A DNA stretch of 64,000 nt from JAMXLO01 sp963719805 (GTDB lineage Bacteria; Pseudomonadota; Alphaproteobacteria; Acetobacterales; Acetobacteraceae): contig CAVRDF010000009.1 in assembly GCA_963719805.1 (NCBI GenBank), positions 682,001-746,000 on the forward strand. The letters run 5' to 3'. Shown piece by piece: positions 39,137-47,504 of this stretch (position 1 is the stretch's first letter; every line of letters begins with the position of its first letter). The notes under the pieces were generated by a model. It was not told the DNA's origin. It did no database searches and saw only the letters and a list, made by a program, of their open reading frames with translations. The position numbers and the translations under genes are program-made.

Positions 39137-40576
39137 TCAGGCGTACTGCGCGGCGTCGAACTGGTCCGGCAAAACGCCGCGGGGGCGGATCATGTCATAG
39201 GGACCGCGTGCCAGAAACTGGCCTTGTCCCGGCTTTGCATCGATGCGTCCGTTCCGCATGACGACGCGGCCCCGAGCGATCGTAATCACCGGCCATCCAA
39301 CGACGGCGATACCTTCGTAGGGGGTGTAGTCGATCGCATGATTCATCAGATCGTTCGTTATTGTCATCCGTTTTGCCGGATCCCATAGCACGAGGTCGGC
39401 ATCCGCGCCGGGCGCGATCGTGCCCTTGCGCGGATGCAGCCCAAACAACCGAGCCGGATTGAACGAAGTCAGGCGAACGAAGTCGCTCGCGCTGATCCGG
39501 CCTTTCGTCACCCCTTCGCTGAACAAGATCGGCAAACGCGTGGCCAGCCCAGGGATGCCGTTGGGAACGACAGGGAATGGTCCTTCACCCCGCAGCCGCT
39601 TGCCGTGATCGCCGGCGAACGAATAGCCGCAATGATCCGAGGAGACGACGTCGAGGACGCCCATCTGGATGCGTTCCCATAGACCAGCGCTATCATCAGG
39701 CGTGCGTGGGCTCGGGCTACACATGAACTTGGCGCCTTCGAAGCCAGAGCGGTCCATGTCCGTCGCCTGCAGCATCAGGTATTGCGGGCAGGTCTCACCC
39801 CACACCTTCAAACCGCGCCGGCGTGCCTGCGCGATCTCGTCCGCGACCTCGGGGCATGAAACGTGAAACACCTGGATTGGCTGATCCACCAGTTCAGCAA
39901 GCGCGATCGCGCGGTAGGTCGCTTCACGCTCCACCACGGCGGGCCGTGACCATGCATGATACTTTGGCTGTGTCATGCCGGCCGCCAGCAGCGCCTCGGT
40001 ACGCCAGCCGATCGCGTCGTTGTTCTCGCAATGGACAGTCACCAGCGCACCGTGCCGGCGCGCTGCCGCCAACACGCGTAGGAACTCACGATCTGTCAGA
40101 TGCAGCGGATCGTAGGTCAGGAACACTTTCAGGCTGCGGACCCCCTGTTCAATCAAACGGGGAATCTCATCCTTGATAACCGCGTCGGTCGGGTCGGAAA
40201 TGATCTGATGGAAGCTGTAATCCATCATCGAGTGCGCCGCCCGCGCGCGATAGTCGGCAAGTCGCGGCGCAAGCGGTTCGCCCTTGAACTGCGGAACAAA
40301 GGAAATCGTCGTCGTCGTCCCGCCGGCGAAGGCCGATGCGCTGGCAGTGACAAATGTCTCCTCGTGCACGCTGCCATCTGCTTCCGGCTGCTCGATGTGA
40401 CAATGTAAGTCGACACCGCCCGGCATCACCAACAGCCCGCCCGCGTCTATGACATTGTCCGCATCCAGCTGGTCGGCCAGCGCGGCAATTCGCCCGTCGC
40501 GCACACCGACATCGCAGCGGATCTGCTCGCACGGAGTGACAACCGTTCCGCCGCGTATCACCAGATCTAGGTTCAT
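39137..40576 (-). CDS. Dihydropyrimidinase / D-hydantoinase
   Basis: A cyclic amidohydrolase of 479 residues that opens dihydropyrimidine or hydantoin rings. All binuclear metal ligands are visible: H58 and H60 (DLHCHIEQ), carboxylated K150 (RSLKVFLTY), H182 (VTVHCEN), H238 (QVFHVSC) and D314 (SSDHCGY). ATG 40576 has GGAGGTG about five bases upstream. It is divergent from the dehydrogenase genes, so a ring-opened N-carbamoyl or free amino acid may feed them. No carbamoylase is seen here. Dihydropyrimidinase and D-hydantoinase cannot be separated by sequence alone. Confidence 0.9.
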   Translation of the reverse strand: MNLDLVIRGGTVVTPCEQIRCDVGVRDGRIAALADQLDADNVIDAGGLLVMPGGVDLHCHIEQPEADGSVHEETFVTASASAFAGGTTTTISFVPQFKGEPLAPRLADYRARAAHSMMDYSFHQIISDPTDAVIKDEIPRLIEQGVRSLKVFLTYDPLHLTDREFLRVLAAARRHGALVTVHCENNDAIGWRTEALLAAGMTQPKYHAWSRPAVVEREATYRAIALAELVDQPIQVFHVSCPEVADEIAQARRRGLKVWGETCPQYLMLQATDMDRSGFEGAKFMCSPSPRTPDDSAGLWERIQMGVLDVVSSDHCGYSFAGDHGKRLRGEGPFPVVPNGIPGLATRLPILFSEGVTKGRISASDFVRLTSFNPARLFGLHPRKGTIAPGADADLVLWDPAKRMTITNDLMNHAIDYTPYEGIAVVGWPVITIARGRVVMRNGRIDAKPGQGQFLARGPYDMIRPRGVLPDQFDAAQYA

Positions 40577-40678
40577 CGTGCACCTCCGCCCACCAGTGCA
40601 TCATGCGACGCCCGCTCTGTCATCACTCGACCGGGTGGGGCCAAGGTGTCATGCTCCGGGTCGCGAGGAGAGTAGTGC

Positions 40679-40783
40679 ATGCCCAGCAGCCAAACCGACT
40701 GGCCTGGTGAGATTGTTGCCGGTGTCACGCCCTTCGCGAAGGACGGACTTTTCGCCGGTTCGGCCCTTGCTGCCGAAGATTGA
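40679..40783 (+). CDS. Possible small ORF (34 aa) coupled to the dehydrogenase operon
   Basis: A short frame preceded by GAGGAGAG about five bases before the ATG, the best ribosome site in the area. The peptide contains EIVAGVTPFAKDGLFAGSAL. Its TGA is two bases before the ATG of the iron-sulfur subunit, an arrangement that suits translational coupling. It could be a leader peptide or a small subunit; there is no known match. Confidence 0.35.
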   Translation: MPSSQTDWPGEIVAGVTPFAKDGLFAGSALAAED

Positions 40784-40785
40784 GC

Positions 40786-41073
40786 ATGTTCCGCAGAACG
40801 CAAGCATTGGTGCAACGCCCCGAGCCGGTCGCAATTCGCGTTGACGGCGAGGCGGTCATGGTGGAGCCCGGCGAAAGTCTCGCGGTGGCGCTGGCGGTGC
40901 ACGGACGAATGGTCCTGCGGAAAAGTCCCAATCGCGGCGATCCACGTGGTGCGTTCTGTATGATGGGCGTTTGCCAGGAATGTGCCGTCGTAGTGGACGG
41001 CAAGAAAACCACAGCCTGCACCGTTTCCGTGCATGCCGGCATGATTGTGGAGACTGGAGTGACGCAACGCTGA
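40786..41073 (+). CDS. (2Fe-2S)-binding small subunit of amino-acid/opine dehydrogenase (gamma subunit type)
   Basis: A 95-residue ferredoxin-like protein with the plant-type cysteine pattern C-x4-C-x2-C-x11-C in FCMMGVCQECAVVVDGKKTT. Small subunits like this are found in HcnA, OoxA-associated and D-hydroxyproline dehydrogenase complexes, where they relay electrons. It is followed immediately by the FAD/BFD alpha subunit and the DAO beta subunit, which together reconstitute that heterotrimer. A TTG six bases earlier is an alternative start. Confidence 0.88.
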   Translation: MFRRTQALVQRPEPVAIRVDGEAVMVEPGESLAVALAVHGRMVLRKSPNRGDPRGAFCMMGVCQECAVVVDGKKTTACTVSVHAGMIVETGVTQR

Positions 41074-42488
41074 CGACGAAACCGGATCTGCTGGTGCTTG
41101 GCGCGGGGCCTGCAGGCGTGGGTGCTGCCCTGTCGGCAGCCGCGGCGGGCCTCGACACGGCCATCGTCGATGAGGCGCCGCGCAGCGGTGGACAGGTCTA
41201 TCGCGCTCTGCACTCTGGCCTTGCTTATCGTGCCGAGGCCGATCCCGGACCCGACGCCCACCATGGCGAGACGCAGCGTCGCGCGCTTGCGGCGAGCAAC
41301 GTGCATTGTTGCTTTGGCCGGCGCGTGTGGTCGGTATCGAGTTCCCTTCGCGTCGACGCCATCGGGCCAGACGGCGCCGAGACCTGGACGCCGCGCGCGC
41401 TGGTCGTCGCGACAGGCACGACAGAGCGCGTCGTGCCTTTTCCCGGCTGGACCACACCGGGGGTGATCGGACTTGCGGCTGCCACGTTGCTTCTGAAGTC
41501 GCAGCATACGCTGCCTGGTCAGCGGCCAATCATCGCGGGAAGCGGGCCGCTGCTGGCGGCCGTTGCGCACGGCATTCTGAAGGCCGGCGGCGATGTTGCG
41601 GCAATCGTCGATATCGCCGGTCGAGCCGAATGGCTGGCGGCTCTGCCGTCACTCGCGCAGCGCCCATCGCTTATGTGGCGTGGCCTTTCGATGATGCGCG
41701 CAATCCGTGCCCGCCGCGTGCCAATCTTCACCGGCTATCGAGTGAGCGGCGTGCACACCGAGGCAGAGTCGCTGGTGGTGGAAATCTGCCCCGTGGATGG
41801 TCGTGCCGAAACCCGCCGCATTACGGGGGATGTGCTGCTCGTCGGCCATGGCCTAACGCCGGCCACCGAGGTGACGCGGCTGCTGCGCGCTCAGCACATT
41901 TTTCGACGACAGGCGGGGGGTTGGATACCCGAACAGGATTCGTTTGGCCGCAGTTCGATCCCCGGTCTGTACGTGGCGGGCGATGGCGCGGGCATCATGG
42001 GCGCCGATCCGGCTTACCTGCGCGGCCAGCTCGCCGGACTCGCGGCCGCGCATGATCTTGGCGGTCTCGACGACAATGCATTCCACAAGATCAGCGCACC
42101 CATTGGTCGAAAGCTGCGCGCCTGCGCGCCAGCGGGCCGTGCCATGGCAAGCTTGATGGCATTGCGTCCCGCCGAGGTCGCAGCGATCCCAGGCGAAACC
42201 ATCGTCTGCCGTTGCGAAGACGTCACCCGTGACGAAATCGAGAGCGCCATTACTGCCGGCGCGCGGGATCTGAACCAACTGAAAGCCTGGACGCGCTGCG
42301 GCATGGGGCCATGCCAAGGGAGGATGTGCGGCGAGATTGCTGCCGAACTCGTTGCCCGCCATGTAGGCGGGCGCGAGGCGGCGGGATATTTCACCGGCCG
42401 GGCCCCGTTGCGGCCGATCAGTCTGGCCGACCTCACCGGCACATTCACCTATGACGACATCCCGATTCCGGTGAGTGCTCCGCTATGA
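41070..42488 (+). CDS. FAD/NAD-binding large subunit with C-terminal BFD-like [2Fe-2S] domain (HcnB/OoxA/LhpE type)
   Basis: About 472 residues. N-terminal FAD motif LLVLGAGPAGVGAALSAAAA, a second nucleotide-binding region (PIIAGSGPLLAAVAHGILKA), then GLYVAGDGAGIMGADPAYLRG, and a C-terminal BFD-type cluster with CRCEDVT and RCGMGPCQGRMC. No ATG, GTG or TTG lies near the start in frame: the likely initiator is CTG at 41070, overlapping the gamma-subunit stop as CTGA. A larger reading from ATG 40971 would overlap the gamma subunit by about 100 bases. It forms the electron-transfer subunit of the amine dehydrogenase. Confidence 0.88.
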   Translation: MTTKPDLLVLGAGPAGVGAALSAAAAGLDTAIVDEAPRSGGQVYRALHSGLAYRAEADPGPDAHHGETQRRALAASNVHCCFGRRVWSVSSSLRVDAIGPDGAETWTPRALVVATGTTERVVPFPGWTTPGVIGLAAATLLLKSQHTLPGQRPIIAGSGPLLAAVAHGILKAGGDVAAIVDIAGRAEWLAALPSLAQRPSLMWRGLSMMRAIRARRVPIFTGYRVSGVHTEAESLVVEICPVDGRAETRRITGDVLLVGHGLTPATEVTRLLRAQHIFRRQAGGWIPEQDSFGRSSIPGLYVAGDGAGIMGADPAYLRGQLAGLAAAHDLGGLDDNAFHKISAPIGRKLRACAPAGRAMASLMALRPAEVAAIPGETIVCRCEDVTRDEIESAITAGARDLNQLKAWTRCGMGPCQGRMCGEIAAELVARHVGGREAAGYFTGRAPLRPISLADLTGTFTYDDIPIPVSAPL

Positions 42489-43600
42489 CCTATGACGTAG
42501 CCATAGTAGGTGGCGGCGTGATGGGCTGTAGCGCCGCATTGTTCCTTGCGCGTGGCGGCATGCGCGTGGCCCTGATCGACCGCGGTCCGCTTGCGCGCGA
42601 GGCATCCGGCGTGAACGCCGGGACGTTGACGTTGAACATGACGCGCGCGGCACTCATCCCTTATGCCATGCGCGGTTGGGAGATGTGGACGTCCGCCCGC
42701 GCCTGGCTCGGACACGATGTAGGCGTCGTCGCGAGTCACGGGCTGACGCTCGCATTCACCGAGGCTGAGGAAGAGCTGCTGCGTCAACGCGCCGCGGCAC
42801 GCCAGCAGCAAGGCGCGCCAATCGAAGTTATAGACTCTGCACAAGCGCGCCGCATCGAGCCCGGGCTCAGTGAGCGTGTCCGCCTGGCAGCGCATTGTCC
42901 GATCGATGGTCACGCCACCGCTTACCTCACCGGCCGCGCGTTTCATGCGGCGCTGACCGCGGCGGGCGTCGATATCCTCGAAAACACGCGGGCCAATGGG
43001 ATGGATGCCGCCTCTGGCGCATATACATTGCTCACGGAGAGTGCACCGATCGCGGCGACGCGCATCGTGCTGGCCGGCGGGGTGTGGCTCGAGGAAATGC
43101 TGGCGTGGCTCGGTGTCGACATTCCGGTCAAGGTTCTCATCAACCAGCTCATTGTGACCGAGCGCATGCCGCCGGTGATGCAGACCGTGCTGAGCATCGC
43201 CAATGGATTGCTTTCATTGAAGCAATTTGCAAACGGCACGGTTCTGATCGGCGGCGGTTGGCAGGGGATCGGCGATCGAGAACGTGGCGGCGTCGAGGCG
43301 GTGCCCGAAAACCTGATTGGCAATGCGCGGCTGGCACAGTGGGTGATTCCGGCGCTCGCCAAGGCACGCATGGTCCGCATCTGGCTCGGACTCGAATCCG
43401 AGGTGGCAGACGCGATGCCATTGCTGGGTCCGATTCCGGGCCACACCGATGCCTGGGTCATCGGTACCGTGCACTCGGGCTACACGAGTGGCACTTTCAT
43501 GGGCAAATTGCTTGCCCAGGCGATATTGGGCGACGCGCCCGAACTGCCGCTGTTCCCGCCCGACCGCCTGTTGAACAAAGCTGGAGCTATCGCAGCATGA
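42485..43600 (+). CDS. FAD-dependent catalytic subunit, DAO family (HcnC/OoxB/LhpB type)
   Basis: A 371-residue DAO-type flavoprotein that would be the dehydrogenating subunit of the complex. Dinucleotide motif VAIVGGGVMGCSAALFLARG, then REASGVNAGTLTLNM and the C-terminal VIGTVHSGYTSGTFMGKLLA. Starts ATGA within the alpha-subunit stop and ends ATGA within the lyase start. The beta-alpha-gamma composition matches D-hydroxyproline dehydrogenase and opine oxidase. Expected products are an imine or keto acid, which the adjacent lyase may process. Confidence 0.9.
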   Translation: MTYDVAIVGGGVMGCSAALFLARGGMRVALIDRGPLAREASGVNAGTLTLNMTRAALIPYAMRGWEMWTSARAWLGHDVGVVASHGLTLAFTEAEEELLRQRAAARQQQGAPIEVIDSAQARRIEPGLSERVRLAAHCPIDGHATAYLTGRAFHAALTAAGVDILENTRANGMDAASGAYTLLTESAPIAATRIVLAGGVWLEEMLAWLGVDIPVKVLINQLIVTERMPPVMQTVLSIANGLLSLKQFANGTVLIGGGWQGIGDRERGGVEAVPENLIGNARLAQWVIPALAKARMVRIWLGLESEVADAMPLLGPIPGHTDAWVIGTVHSGYTSGTFMGKLLAQAILGDAPELPLFPPDRLLNKAGAIAA

Positions 43601-44521
43601 CGAAAACCACACGCTATCATGGCATCTATCCCTCGATCATCTGCCCGCTCCGGCCCGACTATTCTCTGGATGAGACCGCGCTCGCGCGACACGTGGCAGA
43701 GCTGTGCAATGTTCCAGGCGTCGTTGGAATTCTCTGCAACGGCCACGCCGGCGAGAATGCATGGCTCGAGCGCTCCGAGTTGCGGCGGGTCCTCGCCATC
43801 ACGCGCGAGGCCGCCGGCGCGAAGCTTGTGGTCGCCGGCATCAACCACGAAAGCAGCCTGGCAGCCGCTGTGTTGGCCCGTGATGCCGAGGCAGAACGGG
43901 CTGATGCCGTCATGGTCTTCGCGCCTTACTCATGGGCGCTTGGGCAGGACGAGCACATGGCGATCGCACATCATCGTTTGGTGAGCGACGCGAGCGGGCT
44001 GCCGATGATGCTGTTCCAGGGATCGGTCCGCTCCGGGCGTATTGCCTATTCGCCATCGGTTCTCGCCGAATTGGGGCGTCTGCCGGGCGTGGTTGCCATC
44101 AAGGAAGGCAGCTGGGAAACGGCAGCCTATGAAGCAACACGGCGCATACTTGCCGAGGCGGCGCCGCATGTTGCGGTCATGGCGTCAGGCGACGAACACC
44201 TGCTTACGTGCTTCGTGCTTGGCAGCGAAGGCAGCCTGGTCAGTCTCGCGGTACTGATCCCTGAGCTAATCGTCGAACTCGATGAGGCAGTGCGCCGCAA
44301 CGAACTTGCTGCGGCACAGCGCGCGCATCGCGTCATCCAGCCGCTTGCCAACGCAATTTACGGCTCGCCACCGGGTTGCTACGCTGCCGCAAGATTGAAA
44401 ACCTGCCTGAAGATTCTCGGCCGTCTGCCGACCGACCAGATGCGGCCACCGCTGGCTCCGCTCGGCCGCGATGACGTTGCACGACTTCGAGCGTGCGCTG
44501 AGCGCGGCAAATCTGCACTGA
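43597..44521 (+). CDS. Dihydrodipicolinate synthase-family aldolase/deaminase, C-terminal frame break
   Basis: A class I (Schiff-base) TIM-barrel lyase of about 307 residues. Schiff-base lysine lies in VVAIKEGSWE and the glyoxylate-like pocket motif is GILCNGHAGEN. The usual tyrosine segment (LYNxP or FQYP) reads LFQGSVRSG, so that residue differs. After DDVARL the frame continues into unrelated sequence; removing one C at 44488 restores ERALSAANLH and a stop at 44519-44521, 54 bases before the next gene. In hydroxyproline loci a family member acts as pyrroline-hydroxycarboxylate deaminase; by position this protein may do something similar. Confidence 0.82.
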
Positions 44522-44575
44522 GTGGGCCCGCGTGCCACAGCCGGCTTCACAACAACATCAAGGGGAACCCATCAT

Positions 44576-45379
44576 ATGAACCGCCTGCTTTCCGCCACGC
44601 TCGCCGCTGCGCTCGCGACGACTATGACGTTGCCCGCGACGGCCCGCTCGCTCGACGCCATCATGTCGTCCGGCGAGATCCATGTCGGGGTCAACCCGAA
44701 CTATCCGCCGACAGCGATGTACGACGCGCAGAACCAACTTGTTGGTTTTGATGTCGATGTTGCCAACAAGCTCGCCAGCATGCTGGGTGTGAAGGTGGCC
44801 TTCGTGACGGTTGACCCCAACAGCCGCATTCCGTTTCTCACCAGCGGCCGTATCGACATGGTGATGGGCGGCATGACACGCACACCGGACCGGGCCAAGC
44901 TGATCACCTTCACAGCGCCGATCATGACAGAGTCACTGGGCGCGCTGACCATTGCGGGAAAATCCTTCAAGACGCTGCTCGATCTCAATAAGCCGGACGT
45001 GACACTGGCCGAAATTCGCGGCACTACCCCGATCCCCTGGATTGCCGCCAACCTTCCGCAGGCAAAGGTGCTGTTGCTCGACAATCACCCCGATGTGCTG
45101 CGCGCGGTGGCGCAGGGACGGGCGGACGCGGTGGTGGACGATCTTGCTTCCCTCGGCGAGATAGCGAAGTCGATCGATGCGAAATGGACGCCGCTGGAGG
45201 GTCACGCGAAAGAGGTCGATTATGATTGCATCGGCGTCGCAAAAGCGGATGACTCGCTGAAGCAATGGCTGAACGTCGCGCTGTTTTCGCTGGAGGAGTC
45301 AGGTTTCATCCCACAGGATTACAAGAAGTGGTACGGGTTCGAGATGTCGGCGCCGGTTCTGGCACAGCCTTACTTCTGA
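44576..45379 (+). CDS. ABC transporter substrate-binding protein, polar amino acid type (SBP_bac_3)
   Basis: A 267-residue periplasmic binding protein of family 3. Signal peptide (LLSATLAAALATTMTLPATA) then GEIHVGVNPNYPPTAMYDAQ, VGFDVDVANKLASMLGVKV and RIDMVMGGMTRTPDRAKLI, the standard binding residues for alpha-amino acids. ATG 44576 has AAGGGGAA nine bases upstream. Followed by two permease modules and an ATPase, giving a complete importer for the dehydrogenase substrate. Confidence 0.92.
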   Translation: MNRLLSATLAAALATTMTLPATARSLDAIMSSGEIHVGVNPNYPPTAMYDAQNQLVGFDVDVANKLASMLGVKVAFVTVDPNSRIPFLTSGRIDMVMGGMTRTPDRAKLITFTAPIMTESLGALTIAGKSFKTLLDLNKPDVTLAEIRGTTPIPWIAANLPQAKVLLLDNHPDVLRAVAQGRADAVVDDLASLGEIAKSIDAKWTPLEGHAKEVDYDCIGVAKADDSLKQWLNVALFSLEESGFIPQDYKKWYGFEMSAPVLAQPYF

Positions 45380-45401
45380 GCACGGCTGCTTCGCGCCCTG
45401 C

Positions 45402-46076
45402 ATGGATTACACGTTCCAATATGGTCAGGTCACTCGCTTCATCCCTTTTCTGTTAGGCGGTGGCCTGGTCAGCCTGGCGTTGGCTTTTCTGGCCTTTTGC
45501 GGTGGCATGTTGCTCGGGCTGCTTGGTGCCATGGCCAAGAGCTTCGGCGGACCGGTGTTGCGGCGGCTCGCACATGGCTACGTCGTCTTCTTCACCAACA
45601 CACCCCAGCTCGTGCAGGTGTATTTCCTGTTTTTCGTGCTGCCTGATGCCGGCATTCTGCTGAGCCCATTCATGGCGATGCTGATCGGCATGACGATTAA
45701 TGCTGGGGCCTACCTGACCGAGATCCAGCGTGCCGGATTTGCCTCGGTCCACCAGGGTGAAATGGAAGCTGCCGAGACACTGGGGATGTCGCGCCTGCAG
45801 CAGGTTTGGTATGTGATCGTGCCGCATATGGTCCGCACGCTGTTCGCGCCACTTTCCAATCACTACATCGTCATGGTGCTGGGCACATCGATGGCCGCGG
45901 TTTTCGGCGTGGAAGAACTGACCGGCCGCGCCTATACCGTAAACGCTGAGACATTCCGGTCGATTGAGGTTTTCTCGATCGCGGCTGTCATCTACGTGGC
46001 AATCACGCTGATCGCGAGTTTCATGCTCGCAGCAGTGGGACGCCATCTCTTCCGAGTTCGGCTGGCGATCATCTAG
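45402..46076 (+). CDS. Amino acid ABC transporter permease (HisM/GlnP family)
   Basis: A 224-residue permease with four to five membrane helices and the family contact motif EAAETLGMSRLQQVWYVIVP. The HisM/HisQ-type FFTNTPQLVQVYFLFFVLP is present near residue 65. It begins 22 bases after the binding protein and one base before the next permease. Confidence 0.93.
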   Translation: MDYTFQYGQVTRFIPFLLGGGLVSLALAFLAFCGGMLLGLLGAMAKSFGGPVLRRLAHGYVVFFTNTPQLVQVYFLFFVLPDAGILLSPFMAMLIGMTINAGAYLTEIQRAGFASVHQGEMEAAETLGMSRLQQVWYVIVPHMVRTLFAPLSNHYIVMVLGTSMAAVFGVEELTGRAYTVNAETFRSIEVFSIAAVIYVAITLIASFMLAAVGRHLFRVRLAII

Positions 46077-46077
46077 G

Positions 46078-46765
46078 ATGTCGCATCTCGTGGCGCAGTT
46101 CCCGCGCTTCTTCACTTCCTACAACGCGATTTTTCTGCTCGACGCGATGCTGCGGACACTGGGCCTGACCTCCATCGGCTGTGGCATCGGGCTGGTCTTC
46201 GGATTTGCCATTGCCGTGCTTCGCCGCACACGGAGCGCGCTGTGCATGCCTGTCCGCGCGCTTGGCATTCTGTTCGTCGAATTGTTCCGCCGCATTCCGT
46301 TTCTCGTCACGCTCCTGCTGGTCTTCTACGCCTCGCAGGTTATCGGTTTCGAACTTCCGCTACTGGCGATCGCGTCGATAAGCGTCTGCCTGATCGCCAC
46401 GGCCTACATCTCGGAAATCGTGCGTGCCGGCCTCGATGCCGTGCATCCGAACCAGTGGGACAGTGCCGCGGTCTGCAATTTCTCTCTGTTGCAAACGCTC
46501 TGGCTGGTGGTCGTGCCGCAGGCCTGGCGGATCATCCTGCCACCGGCATTTGCGTTCTTCCTGCTGTTTCTCAAGGATTTCAGCTCTGGCCTCACAGATT
46601 GGCGTGGTGGAACTGACCTATGCCGGCAAGGTGCTGAACAATCGCGGGTTTGCACCGGCGCTGACCTTCGGAACAATCCTGTTGCTTTATTTCGCGCTGT
46701 CCTATCCGTTGACGCGGGTGGGCCAGCGCATGGAGGCTTATCTTTCCCGACCTCGTCATCACTGA
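46078..46765 (+). pseudogene. Amino acid ABC transporter permease (second), frame broken; may be fused to the ATPase
   Basis: Permease with GLTSIGCGIGLVFGFAIAVL and RRIPFLVTLLLVFYASQVIG, then contact loop AAVCNFSLLQTLWLVVVPQA. The frame breaks at about 46585: after KDFS one T is extra, and SLASQIGVVELTYAGKVLNN continues in the next frame to a stop at 46765. No normal start for the downstream ATPase exists in its own frame. One more added base near 46750 would join permease and ATPase into a single 466-residue protein, an architecture known for some amino-acid transporters. Confidence 0.8.
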
Positions 46766-47480
46766 CCTGCACGCGTCCTATGGTGCGCGTCCCGTACTGC
46801 GGGGCGTCAGCCTGCACGTCGGGACAGCCGAGATTGTCAGCATCATCGGACCTTCCGGCTCCGGCAAGAGCACGTTGCTTCGCGTGCTCGTGGGTCTGTT
46901 GCACCCGGATGGCGGCAAGGTGGTGGTTGACGGCCAACAGATCGACTATGCGAACCGGCAATCGATCCGTGCGCTGCGCGATCGCTGCGCCATCGTTTTC
47001 CAGCAATACAACCTGTTCCAGAACATGACCGTGCTCGGCAACGTCACGGTGGCACCGATCAAGATCAAGAAGCGCAACCGCCGCGAAGTAGAAGCCGAGG
47101 CGGAACTCCTGCTCGCAAAGGTCGGACTTGCCGACAAGCTGCGGGCGTACCCCGATCAGCTCTCAGGCGGGCAGCAGCAGCGCGTCGCGATCGCTCGGGC
47201 GCTGGCATTGCAGCCGGAGTTCCTGCTGCTTGACGAAGTCACCTCCGCGCTCGACCCCGAACTGGTCAACGACGTGCTGGACACAATCCGCGTGCTCGCC
47301 GCTGATGGCATGACAATGCTCATAGTATCTCACGAAATGGGTTTCGTTCGCGAGGTTTCTTCCAAGGTCGTGCTGATGGTCGATGGATCGATCCTTGAAG
47401 CGGCGAGCCCGAGAGAACTCTTCACCAGTCCGAAAACCACTCGCGCGCGCGAATTCGTAAGCAAGATCTTACGAGCCTGA
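46743..47480 (+). CDS. Amino acid ABC transporter ATP-binding protein (GlnQ/HisP type)
   Basis: Polar amino-acid ATPase of about 245 residues: FPDLVITDLHASYGARPVLR, Walker A GPSGSGKST, Q-loop VFQQYNLFQNMTVLGNV, signature LSGGQQQRVAIARAL, Walker B FLLLDEVTSALD, H-loop IVSHEMGF. No ATG, GTG or TTG is in frame before the ATP-binding core; 46743 marks where similarity begins. ATG 46730 lies one frame away, consistent with an inserted base or a permease fusion (see preceding entry). Confidence 0.88.
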   Translation, partial: FPDLVITDLHASYGARPVLRGVSLHVGTAEIVSIIGPSGSGKSTLLRVLVGLLHPDGGKVVVDGQQIDYANRQSIRALRDRCAIVFQQYNLFQNMTVLGNVTVAPIKIKKRNRREVEAEAELLLAKVGLADKLRAYPDQLSGGQQQRVAIARALALQPEFLLLDEVTSALDPELVNDVLDTIRVLAADGMTMLIVSHEMGFVREVSSKVVLMVDGSILEAASPRELFTSPKTTRAREFVSKILRA

Positions 47481-47504
47481 AGCATCACATCGTTCTTGTT
47501 GATG

